Of a stretch of 64,000 nt of DNA, positions 14,001 through 26,477 are shown one piece after another. Source of the DNA: Eudorina sp. 2006-703-Eu-15 (Eukaryota; Chlorophyta; Chlorophyceae; Chlamydomonadales; Volvocaceae); NCBI GenBank assembly GCA_003117195.1, contig BDSI01000171.1, positions 1 through 64,000 of the forward strand, given 5' to 3'. The translations under genes and the position numbers were made by a program. Below the pieces are notes generated by a model, which made no database searches, was not told where the DNA came from, and was given only the letters and a program-made list of their open reading frames with translations. Position 1 is the stretch's first letter. Every line of letters begins with the position of its first letter.

Positions 14001-17000
14001 TTGCAGTGGGCAGCGAAAGCAGGCCGCCCTGGTTTGCCGAGCGGCTGGGCTGGGCTGGCCGCAGCGCTGCGCTGGCGGCGGAATGCGGGGCGGAGTGGGC
14101 GCGAGTGGAGGTCGCGTTGCGGACTCCTTTGCCTCAAGTGCCCGCCGGGCTGCTCCTCCCTCTCGCAGGTGCAGTCGGGTGGAGGAAGTGGACGTGGGGA
14201 TGGCGGGGCTGGCGTCCTCGGTGCTGCTGGCTGTGTGCTCACCGTCAGCGCCGTTGTTCATGGCCATGGGCGGCGCGGGGCAGGTGGGTGGGCGGATGCG
14301 GTGCGAGGGCGGCCGGGAAGTTCTAGGCACGGCTCCGAAGCCGAGGCAGATTGGGTCGGGGCCCAGAAAAGACGCTTGCCGGTATTGACTGGTTATGTGT
14401 GTGTAGCACGGTGGCGGATTTTACTTCCGCAAGGCGGATGCCATTGCCAGTACAAAAATGTGGATCCCTTACGATGTGGATTCAGTACGATGTCAATCCA
14501 AACGTAAAATGAGGATCCGTTACGATACCCAAAGTGCACGCACAAGGCCGCTCTGGTGCGCTGAAGCTCTCGCTGAAGTTCAGGATGGCCTGCGTGTCGG
14601 TTACGCGCAGGTGGTCCGAGCGCTCTGCCTGCCCAACCCCCCCGCGGACCTGGTGCGGCTGGCGGTGGCCTGCTGCGACGCGCTCACGCTCACGTGCCCC
14701 GCGCCCGCGGCGGAGGTGCTGCTGGCGACCTACCGCCCGCCGCTGCCGCCGCCGCCCAAGGTGGAGGGAGCGGCGGGAGGAGGCGAGGACGCGGGGGCCT
14801 CAGCGGGGGGCAAGGCGAATGCGACCCATGGGTCCGGACCAGCAGCAGCAGCTGTCAAGGCGGAGCCCGTGCTGGTGCGTGTCTCGGGAGGGGTGCAGCG
14901 CGGAATACTGAAAAATCCAACCGCAGGAAACGAATCCGAGCACACGCGAAAGTACCTAGACTGCTGGCGTGACGGAGTACCGGCATGGCAATCTCGGGAC
15001 GGGTGCAGCGCGGGTCGGAGGGGTGCAGCGCGGGTCGGAGGGGTGCAGCGCGGGTCGGAGCTCGCGCTGGGTGGGCGGGATCCGATGGTGCCACCCTGGG
15101 CAACCAGCAGGCTCCGCGTCGCGGTTCTGCTGGTTGTGTGTCCTTTGGTAAGCTGGGCAGGAGCGCGTGTCATGCAGGGGCCGTAGCTGAGCTCGGAAAC
15201 TGTGTGTTTGTGTTTATCTGTGTGTGTGGGGGTGGGCTCGTTGTCGCAGCGGCAGCTTCCAGGCACACCGATGCGCGGCCCCGCGTTGAGAGCCATGCGT
15301 CTCGCGGCCCCCCTGGGCAGCGCAGCTCCCAAACGTCTAACAATGTCCTATTCCCCCTGGCGTCCCTCCCGCCCTGCAGGTCAAGCACGAGGCCGGGCCA
15401 GCGGCGGCCGACCAGCCAGCGGCGCACAGACCGGACCCGGCCACGCAGGCGGGCGCACCGCAGGTAGGTGGGTGTGGGGGTGACCCCAGGGGCGGGGGAG
15501 GGCAAGACGTGGGCAAACGACGCCGGGCGGCGGTGGGCCGCGGTGAGCCTAGGTATCGTGTACAGGGAAGGACAGACCGGCGCCTGCACTGAGGCTGTCA
15601 GGGTTGCGGGCGGACTGAAGCGGCAGTGGAAGCGCTTTGACTGCATGGACATGTGAGCCGGGACGCGCTCGCGATGCGCTGCCAGGCGTGCCGGGGTGAG
15701 TAAGGGTTGGAGGCGTGCCGGGCTGGACGTGCCGGGCTGGACCTACAGGCTCTCTCGCCTGCTGCTTCGCGTGTGTTTAATATGATTTGTGCCATGCCTG
15801 GATGGTGTGTCCCGGCTCGGGCCGGGGGGGAACACCGGTGGGTTTGTCCCAGCAGGCGGCAGGCGCAGCGACGGGCATCAAAGCCGAGGCTGGCAACGGC
15901 GCTGCCGACGCCGACGCCGATGACGGAGGCGCGGTGTACGGCGATGGTCAGGCGCGCGGCGGCAGAGGCTCCGGCGAGGGCAAGGACGGGGGGCATCGCA
16001 GGCCCAGTACGTCCGGGGGCGGCGACGGTGGCGATGCCGGCGGGCCCGGCGGCGGGGACGCCGTCATGCGGGACGGCGGCGACGGTCCGGGCGGGCCCGA
16101 TGACGACGAGGGGGCGCGGCTGCAGCAGGCCGGCTCAGGCGCGCTGGTGAAGTCAAACAGCGGCGCGATGGCGGACGGCGACGACGCGGCAGCGCTCATG
16201 GAAGGTAGGCTCCACGCCTTCCAGGGGGCCGCTCCAGGGGAGCTATGTCTTGACACGCTGACAGTGCAGTCTGGGGACGCGGATCTGATGTTGGCGGGTC
16301 GGGGCATCGGTATGGCCTCTGCTTGCTTGCGCGCGGCGACGTGGTTTAGGGGCATTGACGACCTGGGGGCAGCGGCTTGCAGTGGCGCCGGGGAGGGGTG
16401 TGCTCGTCCTCCCCCTCCTCCTCCATCCCGATTGATGTGTCCCGATAGGTGGTTTGAGCTGGGAATCTCCAGCGGGGGGGATGGGGAAGGGAAGGGAAGA
16501 TGCGATGCCATGGCGGTCCGTGATCGAATCTGCCATGGCTGCTGGAGGCAGCAGCGGAGGGCGCAACGCGCCGCTACAAGTTTTTAAGCTGCCCAAGCAC
16601 TGCCAAGGGCGTCGTTTCGCAGGCACGAAGCAGCCGGTCGCCGCCATGCACACGATTACACTCCATGTATGTGTCGGGTTGGGCCGTAGCGCATCAAATC
16701 TTTCTCGTGTCACGGTTTGGGGCCGCAACCCCGCCGCTCGCCCGTCCCATGGGTTCGCAGATGACCATGGGCTGTACGACGGGTATTACGACGAATTCGA
16801 CGACTACTACGCCGGCGGGGAGGAGGAGTATGAGGCGGCCGCCGCGGCTGAAGGAGCAGAGGCGGCCGACGGCCAGGAAGGGGCGGAGCAGCAGGACGGA
16901 ACGGGAACCGACGGCGGCGGCACAGCCGCCGCTGACGGTGATGGTGGCGGAGAGGGCCGGGGGACACAGAGCAGCGGCAGCAGCAGCGACGGGAGCAGCG

Positions 17001-20000
17001 GCAGCAGTGACGATGGCAGCGACAGTGACGCGGACAGCGACGGTGGTAAGTCGGACCGCCGTTCAATGGAGACCCCGGGGCCGCCAAACGAGGGCGACGA
17101 CGTGGAAGGTAATGATGCTGCGCACGGCCGGACCCATGGGTCGACCGGGGAAGCCGCGGAGCACGCCGGCGGCGGCCGCGGCAGCGGCGGCGCAGATGAC
17201 CGGCAGGCACGCTCGCGCGCGGCGGAGTCGGCGCCGGCGGAGGCGGAGACCCGCGACGGCGATGGTGCCTCCGCCAGGGACGTTGCGGGCGGCAGCGGCG
17301 GCGGTGCTGACCGAGACATGAAGGGCGGCAAAGACCGCAAGGACCGGGATCGCGGTCGTGACCGCGATCGGGACCGGGGGAAGGATCGAGACCGGGATAG
17401 GGACAGGGAGCGCGACCGCGAACTGGACCGCTCGGATCGACGCCGAGAGCGAGGCTCCAGCCGCGACCGTAAAGACCGCAGCAACGGCAGCCATCGGCGC
17501 AGCCGGCGTAGCCGGCGTGACCGGTCGAAATCAAAGTCCCGGTCGCGGCAGCGGTCGCGATCGCGGTCGCGGTCCGGCACGCGGTCCAAGGCCACGCGCG
17601 GGGCGAGATCGTCGCGGTCGCGCTCCCGCTCGCGGTCGCGGGCGGCGAAAGGGGAGGCCAAGGGGCAGGTCAGCGGCGGCGCGACGGAGACGGCGGCCGC
17701 CGCGGCGGCACAGCAGCCGCCGCCGCCGCAGCAGCAGCGTCAGGAGCTGCCGGCGGTGTCGGCCGCGACGCCGCTGCTGACGGTCATGCTGCGGCGGCCG
17801 CGCGCTCCCGCCGTCGCCGCCGCCGTGGCGCGCGTGATGCGGCGGCTGACGGCGGCGGCCCTGGTCGGAAAGTGTACGGCGACCGGCCAGTCGCTGGTGG
17901 CGGCGACACGGAACGTCTTCGGCGGCGGAGCTGCAACTGTCGGCGCCGCCGCCGCGGCGACGGCGGTCATGGAGACCATGCTGCCGCTCCGTCAGCTGGC
18001 AGCGATGCTGCCCGACCTTGCAGAAGCTGCCGGCGCCGGCGCCGGCACCGCCACCGGCGGGGGCTGCACGCGGATACCGCTGCTCGGCTCGGGGCTGGGC
18101 GCGCTGCTGGGACAGGGCCCCGGCGGCGGCGAAGGCCGGCAGGCGGTTCCGGAGCCGCCGGCGCTGGACCCGTCCGTGATCCAGATCCTGGCAGCGCGGC
18201 CGCTGTTCGCGTTGCTCGCGGACGTCTTGGACGCGATGCAGGTGCAGGCGGCGGCGCTGCGCAAGGCCATGGAGACGGCCGCCGCGGCCGCCGCCGCCGC
18301 GGCGACGGCGGCGGGTGGCGCGGAGGCGCAGGCGGTGGCGGCCGCGCAGCAGGCGGCGCTGTTTGCGCAGTCGCACCTGCAGGCGGCCCACCAGGCGATC
18401 CTGGTGGGACTGCGGATGCTGCTCACGCCGCTGCTGTCCACCCCCACAGGCCTGGCGCTGGTAACGGCACCGGCATGTCGAGCCGGCGTGGCCGCGCTGA
18501 TTGCGGCGCTTGATCCTGAAGCCCGGGACGCCGCCGCCGTCGCCACCGGCGTCGGCACGGCCGTCGCCAGGCGGGCCGTGACGACGGCCGCGGCCGCGGC
18601 CGCCGCCGCCTCCGGCGGCGGCAGCGGCGGCGGGCCGGCGGCGGAGCTGGCCGCGATGCTGTGTGACGCACTGACCGCGGACGTTGCAGTGCGGATCCTG
18701 GCGGGCGGTGGTGGTGGCGGCGCCGGCGGCGGCGGGTCCGTCGGCTCGGTGCTGGTCCCTGCCGAGCAGTCCGCGATCTACGGACCCATGGGTCCGCCCA
18801 TCCTCGCCCTGCTGCACATGTGCACGGGGTCGGAGTCGGGCCGGCAGGTCGCGGTGCTGGCACTGTCGTCCTCCCGCCCCGCCATGGCGACGCTGCTGCG
18901 CGCCGTGCGGCTGCGGGCGCGAGCCGCCAAGGCGCTCGCGGCTGCGGCGGCGGGGACGGGGCTCCACAGCGCGGGCGACTTGCACGGCGGCGGCCGCACG
19001 GGGCTGCTGTACGATGAGGAGGACGAGCACGACGCGGTGCGTCGTGCGTGCGTTTCTTTGGGGGCCAGGCGGGTTGGTGACGTGAGGACGCATGCGGTTG
19101 CTGAGGCCGTCATGTAGGGGGTGAGATCACATCACCCAAGAAGGGATTGGGCTAATGGCGGGCATACGCGGCGATCTGCGGGGGCCCCCGTGGCGCCTAG
19201 TGGCCAGACCTGAGCCTGCCGCGGCGGAGAGAGTGATGGAGTCGTGGCGGGATGGTCCTTGGGATGCCATGTCTCTGGGTCCGGTCCTGGGCTGTTGGCC
19301 GCCGCGGTTTAGCCCACCGCAAGCGCAACGAATAACGCCCCTCGACTGACGTCATTCGAGCCCTCCCTCCCGTCCCCTCCCCTCCCCGCCGCCTCCCCCT
19401 CCCCCGCGCCCCGTGTGCCGCACCGCAGTCCTTCCAGGCGGAGAGCTTGTACGGCAGCGCGCTGCTGCTGTGCGTCGTACGGGACACGCGGCTGCAGGCG
19501 CTGGCGGGCTGGCTGCCGATCGCGGGTGAGATCGCGGGGCCGCGAGCTGCGAGGCACCTTCGCCGGGGGGAGATCCGAGGGAGATCCGAGGGAGATCTAG
19601 GGGAGGTCCAGGGGCGAAGTCCAAAGGGGGGAATATGGGAGATTGGTAGACATATTTATACTGCGCTGTTGCCAATGCAAATATCCGATGAAGGCTCGAC
19701 TGTACCAGGATCCCCAAAGAGGGGAGGTCCTGGGGGGGGGGGTCTCACTCCCTAGGGGCGAGGCGCTGCACGGAGGTTCCGCAGGGCTCTTGGATGGGAC
19801 CCTCCTGGAAGGCCGTTGGGGGGGGCCCGCCTGGGGTGCGGCGTCCCACGCAAACCTTGAACCGTGGGAGCCGGCCCCGGCCGTCTCCACATGTCCCCAC
19901 GAGGCATCACTTGGTTCGATCGCCCAAATGGGTTGGGGACCCCCGAGGAACCCCCCCCCCCCCGGTCAGACCCTGCGCGCCAGCTCCTTTGATCCCTGTG

Positions 20001-23000
20001 GCTACCTGCGCATGTATCCGCAGAAGGCACTCCCCCCCCATTCAGTAGGTAAGTAACTTGGGTCGCGTATTGACTCCTGTGCCACGTATCGGTTCCCCAA
20101 TCCATACCCCCCCATTCAGTGTTGATGCGATAAGATGATGTCTCCGCCGGGGATGATGTGCGGGCAGCCTGTGCAGTCTCGATGTGCGGTACACGACTGA
20201 AGGGGGTCCATTCCACCCGCGCCCCATCCCTTCCGCAGGCGCGATTGCGGACGCGGCCCGGTCGGAGGCGGAGTTGCTGGGGTCGGGCCCCAACGCCACC
20301 CTGCTGGGCTCCATCGGATGCGACGCGGAGCTGAGCCGCCGCACCGCCCGGGAGCTGCAGGCACGACGGAGGCCGCGGGGGTTTGAACGGGGGTTGCGTT
20401 CAAACACATCATCGTCGGTAGGTTTGGTCGCCGGCTGCTGTGAATGTGTTTGAACGGTAGGTTGAAACACAGTCACAGCGGCGCGGCGACAAAACCTACC
20501 GACGATGATTTTGCCAACGGACGGGCGGGCGGGGTGGTCGAAGGCATTGGAGAGCGGCAACCATCCTCGTCCGCCACCGGCTTGCCCTCGTCCCTTTTGA
20601 ACTTCCTCCGCCCCTTGCGCCTCCGGCGTGTTCCTCAACCAACCTTTGCGCCGCCTACCAACGTCATCGGCCTCTAGGGGATGTCCAGCGCAGCGCTGCG
20701 TTGGGCTGTGATAGATTCCGGAGGGGACCCGTGATGCCACGTCACCATGTCAGTCTGTTGTTGGTGACGTGTGCGCATCGGCGGCATGGCCACGTCACTG
20801 ATGATGGTTTTCGTTCAATGCTCTCTGTACAATGGCAGGCTGGACATGCATGTACATCTCTGTGTACATCTCTGTGTACATCTCTGTGTACATCTCTGTG
20901 TACCGCCGCCCTATTCGCGGTGGTACCCGGTTGCCGGAGGAGGGGGCCGGAGGAGAGGGTGGCCCGCTGAGGATACGTGTGTGTCGTGGACCCGCTGCGC
21001 AGGGCCGGGCGGAGGCGGGCGTGGCGCTGATGACGGGCGGCGCGGCGGCGCTGCTGAGGCTGCTGGACGAGACGCTGCCGCGGCTGGAGGCGGCGGGGAC
21101 TGGGGAAAGCGCCACGGTGGGTTCAGAGCATTGCGGACGTGGCCGGGGCCTTGGCGGGGGAGGGGGGCCAACACGCTGTCTTCATTGACAAAAAGGGGGG
21201 CCAAAACGAGAAACCCAAGGGATGGGGTGGGGAATGGGGCGGGGGACGGGGCGGATGGAAGGGTCTCTGGTGCGGATGTCGGGTGCGGGCTTGGTGCCGC
21301 GTGCCGGACCACCGTAACTCTTGGGACCGAGATTGGGGAGTGACTCTTGGTGGCAGACTTGGGATGCGGGGTCCAGGGTGGGGGTTTGTCGGTGGAGGTC
21401 GGGGCCGGCCGGAGGGAGCTCACCGGCGGGGACTTCCGAGGAGGGGGCGACAAGGGCACGCTTGCGTCATGGCCACAAGGGGGCCCGAGTATGGGATTGC
21501 TCGGGGCGCAGTCCGTCGCTGCACTACGTCACCTGTCGCTTACGAGGGGCAGCTGGATGTGGGCAGGAAACGTGACGTGGCTCGGTGTGGGGCCCGCCAC
21601 CGGGCATCGGCCAGTTGCCACAGGCATACATCCATCCATCCATACATACATACATCAGGACCCTCGCAGCAGCCCCACGCAGTCGCCTAATGCTGCACCT
21701 GTTGCAACTGGTGCAGGGTGTTCAGCCCCCGGCGCCAGGGCAGCACCCGCAGGGCCGCAGCAGCCGGACGCCGCGCGGCGTGGACGCCCGCGCCGCTGCG
21801 GCGCTGGTGCGCGCCGGCGGCGAGCAGCGCGCCGCCGCCATGACGGCCGCGCTGGAGCTGCTCGCGGTGGCGCTGCGCGGCGGCGCCGCCGGCGGCCGCA
21901 CGACGGCCGCGCAGTTGTACGTGCAGGGCGCGCTGGGGGTGCTGGAGCGCGCGGTTCGGGCCGGCACGGCGGCCGTACGTACGACGGGTGCTGACGTGGC
22001 CTGGGCGCACGCTGCCGGCGACGCGCTCGACGCAGCGGAGCGGGCGCGGAACCGGAAGGCGGCGACGTCGCTGTTGGCGGGCGCGCTGCAGGCGTCGTCA
22101 GCTCTCCTGCTGGCACTGCGGCCGCTTGCGGCGCCGCCCAAAGAAGGGACGGTGGACGGCGCCGCCACCGCCGCCGCCGCTGGCCTGCGCCTGCGCAGTC
22201 GCGGCGTCGTCGACGCGCTGCTAGCGGCGCACGCGATCACCGTGCTGTCGTACGACAGCACGGCGGCGGCGCTGGCCGGCGGCGCCGCCGCCGGCACGTC
22301 GGGCGTGCCGGGCGCGCCGTCAGGCTCCTACGAGCTGTTGCCGGCGCGGTTGGCGGCGGCGGCGGCGCTGCGCTGTTGGATCGAGGTGGGGTGGGAGCCC
22401 GCGGTGCTGCCCACCGCCTTCGGCGTGGCGCACAGCTACCGGAAGGACGCGGCGGCGGATAAGGCCCACTTGGGTCTGGGGTTCATCCTCAACGCCGGCG
22501 GTGGCGCCGGCGGCGCAGACGGCGCCGATGGCTGCGGCGGCGTCGGCGGGTCCTCCGCGTCGGCGGTGGTGGAGCGGGAGGCCGCCAGCGCGTCGCTGTC
22601 CCCGGAGCAGGGTTACTGCCTGATCAGCCTGCTGGGGGACCTGTTCCCGCGGGAGTGGCCGCCGCCGCCGACCCCCGGCCAGCAGTCCGTCTCGCTGCCG
22701 CCGCCCACCAACATGGCCAGGCGGTCGCTGCTGGCGAGGTGGGCACGCAAGCGCAAGGGGCGGGTGGGGGGGTAAAGGAAATTGGTAGACATTTATCCTG
22801 CGCTGCTGCCAGGGGGGCGGGGGGCGGAGGGGAGCCATGTCGCGACGGGGTGTGGATGACATTTGAGCATGACCGCGACCGTGACCGCCAGAGTACGGTA
22901 AGCGCGAGCCAGGCGGGCCGGATCCGGGGTCTGGACCCGGGGCCCACTCACGGGATGTTGAGGGTCGGGACGCGGGGGGGAGGTCGCGCCCAGCGCAAAG

Positions 23001-26000
23001 CCACACACAATCAGCGCACTCTTCCCATCCGCCGCGTCCCCTCGCCGCCCCGCCCTGCCCTGGTGCACACGCGCCCTCATGCCCTCAACCCTCCTCCTCC
23101 TCCTCCTCCTCCACGCCTCCGGAAACCCTCAAACGCATACCCCTTACGAAACCTACGACCCTCGATCCTTTTTTATCTCTCTCCGTCATAATCCGCAGCG
23201 CGCTGGAGACCGTTTCGGGCCAGTTCCTGCGACTGCTGTCCTTCGGCTACAACTCCGAGTCCCGACTGGTGCGCTGCGCCACCGTGCGCATGGTCGTCAA
23301 GGCGGCGGGGCTGGGCGGCGGCATGCCCACCTTCCTCGCCGCGCCGCTGGTGGAGGCCCTGGCGGCGCTGGTGCGCGGCGGCGGCGGCGCGGCCGCGGCG
23401 GCGGCGCAGCCGCCGCCGGCCCTGACCGACGCCCGGCGGCTGCTGGAGGTGCTGGCGCCCCTGGCTTACAAGGCCACCCTCAAGGCGGCGCTGCTGGACG
23501 CCCGCGCCGTGAGCTGCCTGTCCCGCTTCATCCACAAGCTGGTGTCCACGGCGACGACTACAGGGGGGATGGCGGGCGGCGCGGCGGAGGCGGCCGAGGT
23601 GCCCGTGGTGATGGGCCAGGCGCTGGAGGCGCTGCGGCTGCTGGCGGACCCGGACCTGTCGCTGTCGCCGGGGGCGCCGCGGGAGACGCGCCTGCGCGAG
23701 GACGTGCCGTCGGTGGCGGAGGCGACGGCCATGGTGACGGCGCTGCTGAGCTGCTTGCCGTACCTGGGCGTCAACGCGAACCTGGCGGCGGCGCTGCTGG
23801 CGGGGCCGTCCTTTGGCCTGGCGACGTACCCGGCGGGCCGCGCGGCGCTGCGCCAGGGAGCCATGAAGTGGCACAGCGCGCAGGTAAAAGCGCGCCGGGG
23901 CGTTGTTGCGGCGCGGGGCGGTTAGCAAGCCGGTCTCTTGGGGGGAGGCGCTGCGGTGGGTGTCGTGACGCATTTTGAGGTTCCCCATCCCCGGCCTCAC
24001 CGCACGCACCCCCACGCCGTCATCCCCACTCTGTTGCCTACTTGCCTTCCCCCCGATGTGACTCCCTTCACGGGCTGTGCGATGCCCCGCCATCGGCGTC
24101 CGCACCCCCCTTCCATCCGCAGGCGGGCATCGGCGCCAGCGGCGGCAGCGACCTGGCCCGACTGGTGGAGGCGCTCCGGTGGGCCGCGGGCCGGCTGAGG
24201 TCCTCCGCGGAGAGCGCCCGGTCGTCGGCGGCCGGGGGCGGGACGGCGGGGCAGGAGGGCGCGGTGGTGGCGGCGGCCTGCACCGAGGTGGGGGGGGCGG
24301 GCACCCAGGGGCCGGGGCGGCCGCGGCAAGGGCCCGGCCCCCGGGCGGGATAGAGGGGTACTGGGGTGCCTCGGGGGGGGGGAGTAACGTTAGGGGTGCA
24401 GGCGGGGCTAGGTGGCATAGGGTGATAAGGACCGGCTGTGGTAGCGGCTCCCCGAACTCCTGCAGTGACAGTATCGGGGTGCATGCCGTACCCCATGTGG
24501 CAGTGTCATCTTGCACTAGCCCGCCCACACACGCGCCACACGACAGAAGGGCGGTGGAGGGTGGTGGCACTGCCAGCACGGCCGCGGGATGGCGGAGGGC
24601 GGGGGGGGGCGAAGGGCTAACCCCGCGGGGAGGCCGCTGGGAAAGGGAGGGACCGGCCCTGGTTCTGAGGGAGGATGCCGACGGCAGCTCCGCTGGCTGC
24701 AACGCCAAGTACACGCCATGCGTGTGATGCGCGAGGACGTCGTCTTGATGACACACAAGCGCCGGAGGGGATGGACGGGGCCCCGGGCTGGGCATTGGGT
24801 GTTTTCCTGCACTGCGACCACCACCACCACCACCACCACCGACACCTAACCCTCAGGTGTCTGCCAAGTTGGAGGAGGTGGCGGCTGCCACCACGGAGGC
24901 CGACATCGACACGGACTTCCCACCGCCCCCGCCGGCACCGCAGCGCTTCGTGGCGGCTGTCGCGGCCGCGACGGAAGCGGCCGCCGCGGCGGCCGCGGCG
25001 GCGGTGGGCGCAGCGCCGGGCTCGGCGGCGGCGGTCGCCGCCGCGGCTGCGGCGGCCGCGGCGGCTGACGCCGCCGAGGCGGAGAACGAGCCCGGCGGTG
25101 GCGGCGGCACCGGCGGGGTGTGGTCGTGGCCCTGGCCGGCGGTGTGCGACAGCGCCACGCAGTCTTTCTGGCGGTACTGTCGGGCGAGGGTGGTGCGGGG
25201 CAACGTGAGCAAGAAACTCACCAGGTGCGGAGGAAGGTGGCAGTGCCGAGGCCCCCCAGCGCGGTCGGTTAGGAGGGGGCTGGGGAGAGGCTGACGGGCC
25301 GCAGCGGTGCGGTTTGCCCAGGCGCTGGTGCAGTCGGTTGGCTGTCTGAGCCCGGCGGTATGGCATGGCCTCCTACTCGCCTGGATCAAGGGCTGGCCGC
25401 GGGCCTGGATCACTTGCCTGGCTTGGTCTGTACTGCGGAAGGGGAGGCTTGGGGTGGTAGGGTGGGCGATAGGGTCAGGTGGGGCTGCTGCCGGCTGGTG
25501 ATGTGGTTAAGATACCATGTGTGTGCACCTTTGGCTGCCGCAGGTGGGATTGCGGCGGCACCGGGAGCAGCAGCCTTTCGGTCGCCTCGCTGCTGCCACC
25601 GGAACCGCTCTCGCGGCGCCGCCGGCCCCGCGACGTGCCGCGGCCGGCGGCCGCGGTCGCGGCCGCGAAGCCCGCCGGGCCCGCCGATGCCGCCGCGGGC
25701 GGAGGTGGCCGCGGCGGCGGCGGCCGCGGGACGCAGGCCCCCGGCGGCGCCGCCGCCGGCGGCCTCGGGGCGCCCGACGACGACATTCCGATTGTCACGG
25801 CGCCGCGCCGCCGCGGCGACATGCGCGGCCGGGGCAGCAGCAGCCGCGCGCCATCAAAGCACGTCGATGACTACCAGCGAATGACGGCGGCGCCGGCGGT
25901 GGTGACGGCGCCCGGCGGCGGCGGCGCTGCCGCGGCTGGCGGGCCCGCCAACGCAGCCAGCCCACCGCGCCCAACCCCGCCGCCGCCCGGACCGATGGCC

Positions 26001-26446
26001 AGCGGCCCAAGGGTACCCATGGGGCCACCGCCGCCGCGCCCGCCGCCGGGACCGCCTCCGCCAGGGACCGGCGGCACGCCGTTGCCGGGGCCGCCAGGCA
26101 TGGGAGGGACCGGCGGGATGGCGTCAGGGATGGGCACGGGGACGAGCTCGGCAATGGGTTTGGGAATGGGAATGCGCGGCTTTCGGCCACCCGCGCTGCA
26201 GCCGCTGCCAAGTGCGGACGCGGACTCGCTGTACGACGACTTGTTTGCGCCGACCCCTGGGTCGGCGGGCGGCGGCGGCGGTGGGACCATGGGGCGGTCC
26301 ATGTCGGGCGGCGGCGGCGGCGGCCTGTCCGCGCGGGGCAGCAGCGGGTCTGGGCCGCTGCCCGGGGCGGGTAGTCTGGGTTTAGGGGGCTTGCCGCCGC
26401 CTCCCCCTTTGACGCTCCAGCAACAGCAGCAGCAGAGGCGGGCTCA

Positions 26447-26477
<31 letters not shown>

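Noticed and set aside
17531..19093. A 520-codon minus-strand frame opposite VIR exon 9
   Set aside because: A shadow of GC-rich coding sequence. The plus frame carries the VIR protein and consistent splice phases; the minus frame is Arg/Gly-rich without domains.
23173..24795. A 540-codon minus-strand frame opposite VIR exons 14-15
   Set aside because: It crosses plus-strand exons and introns without its own splice signals or domains; a composition artefact.
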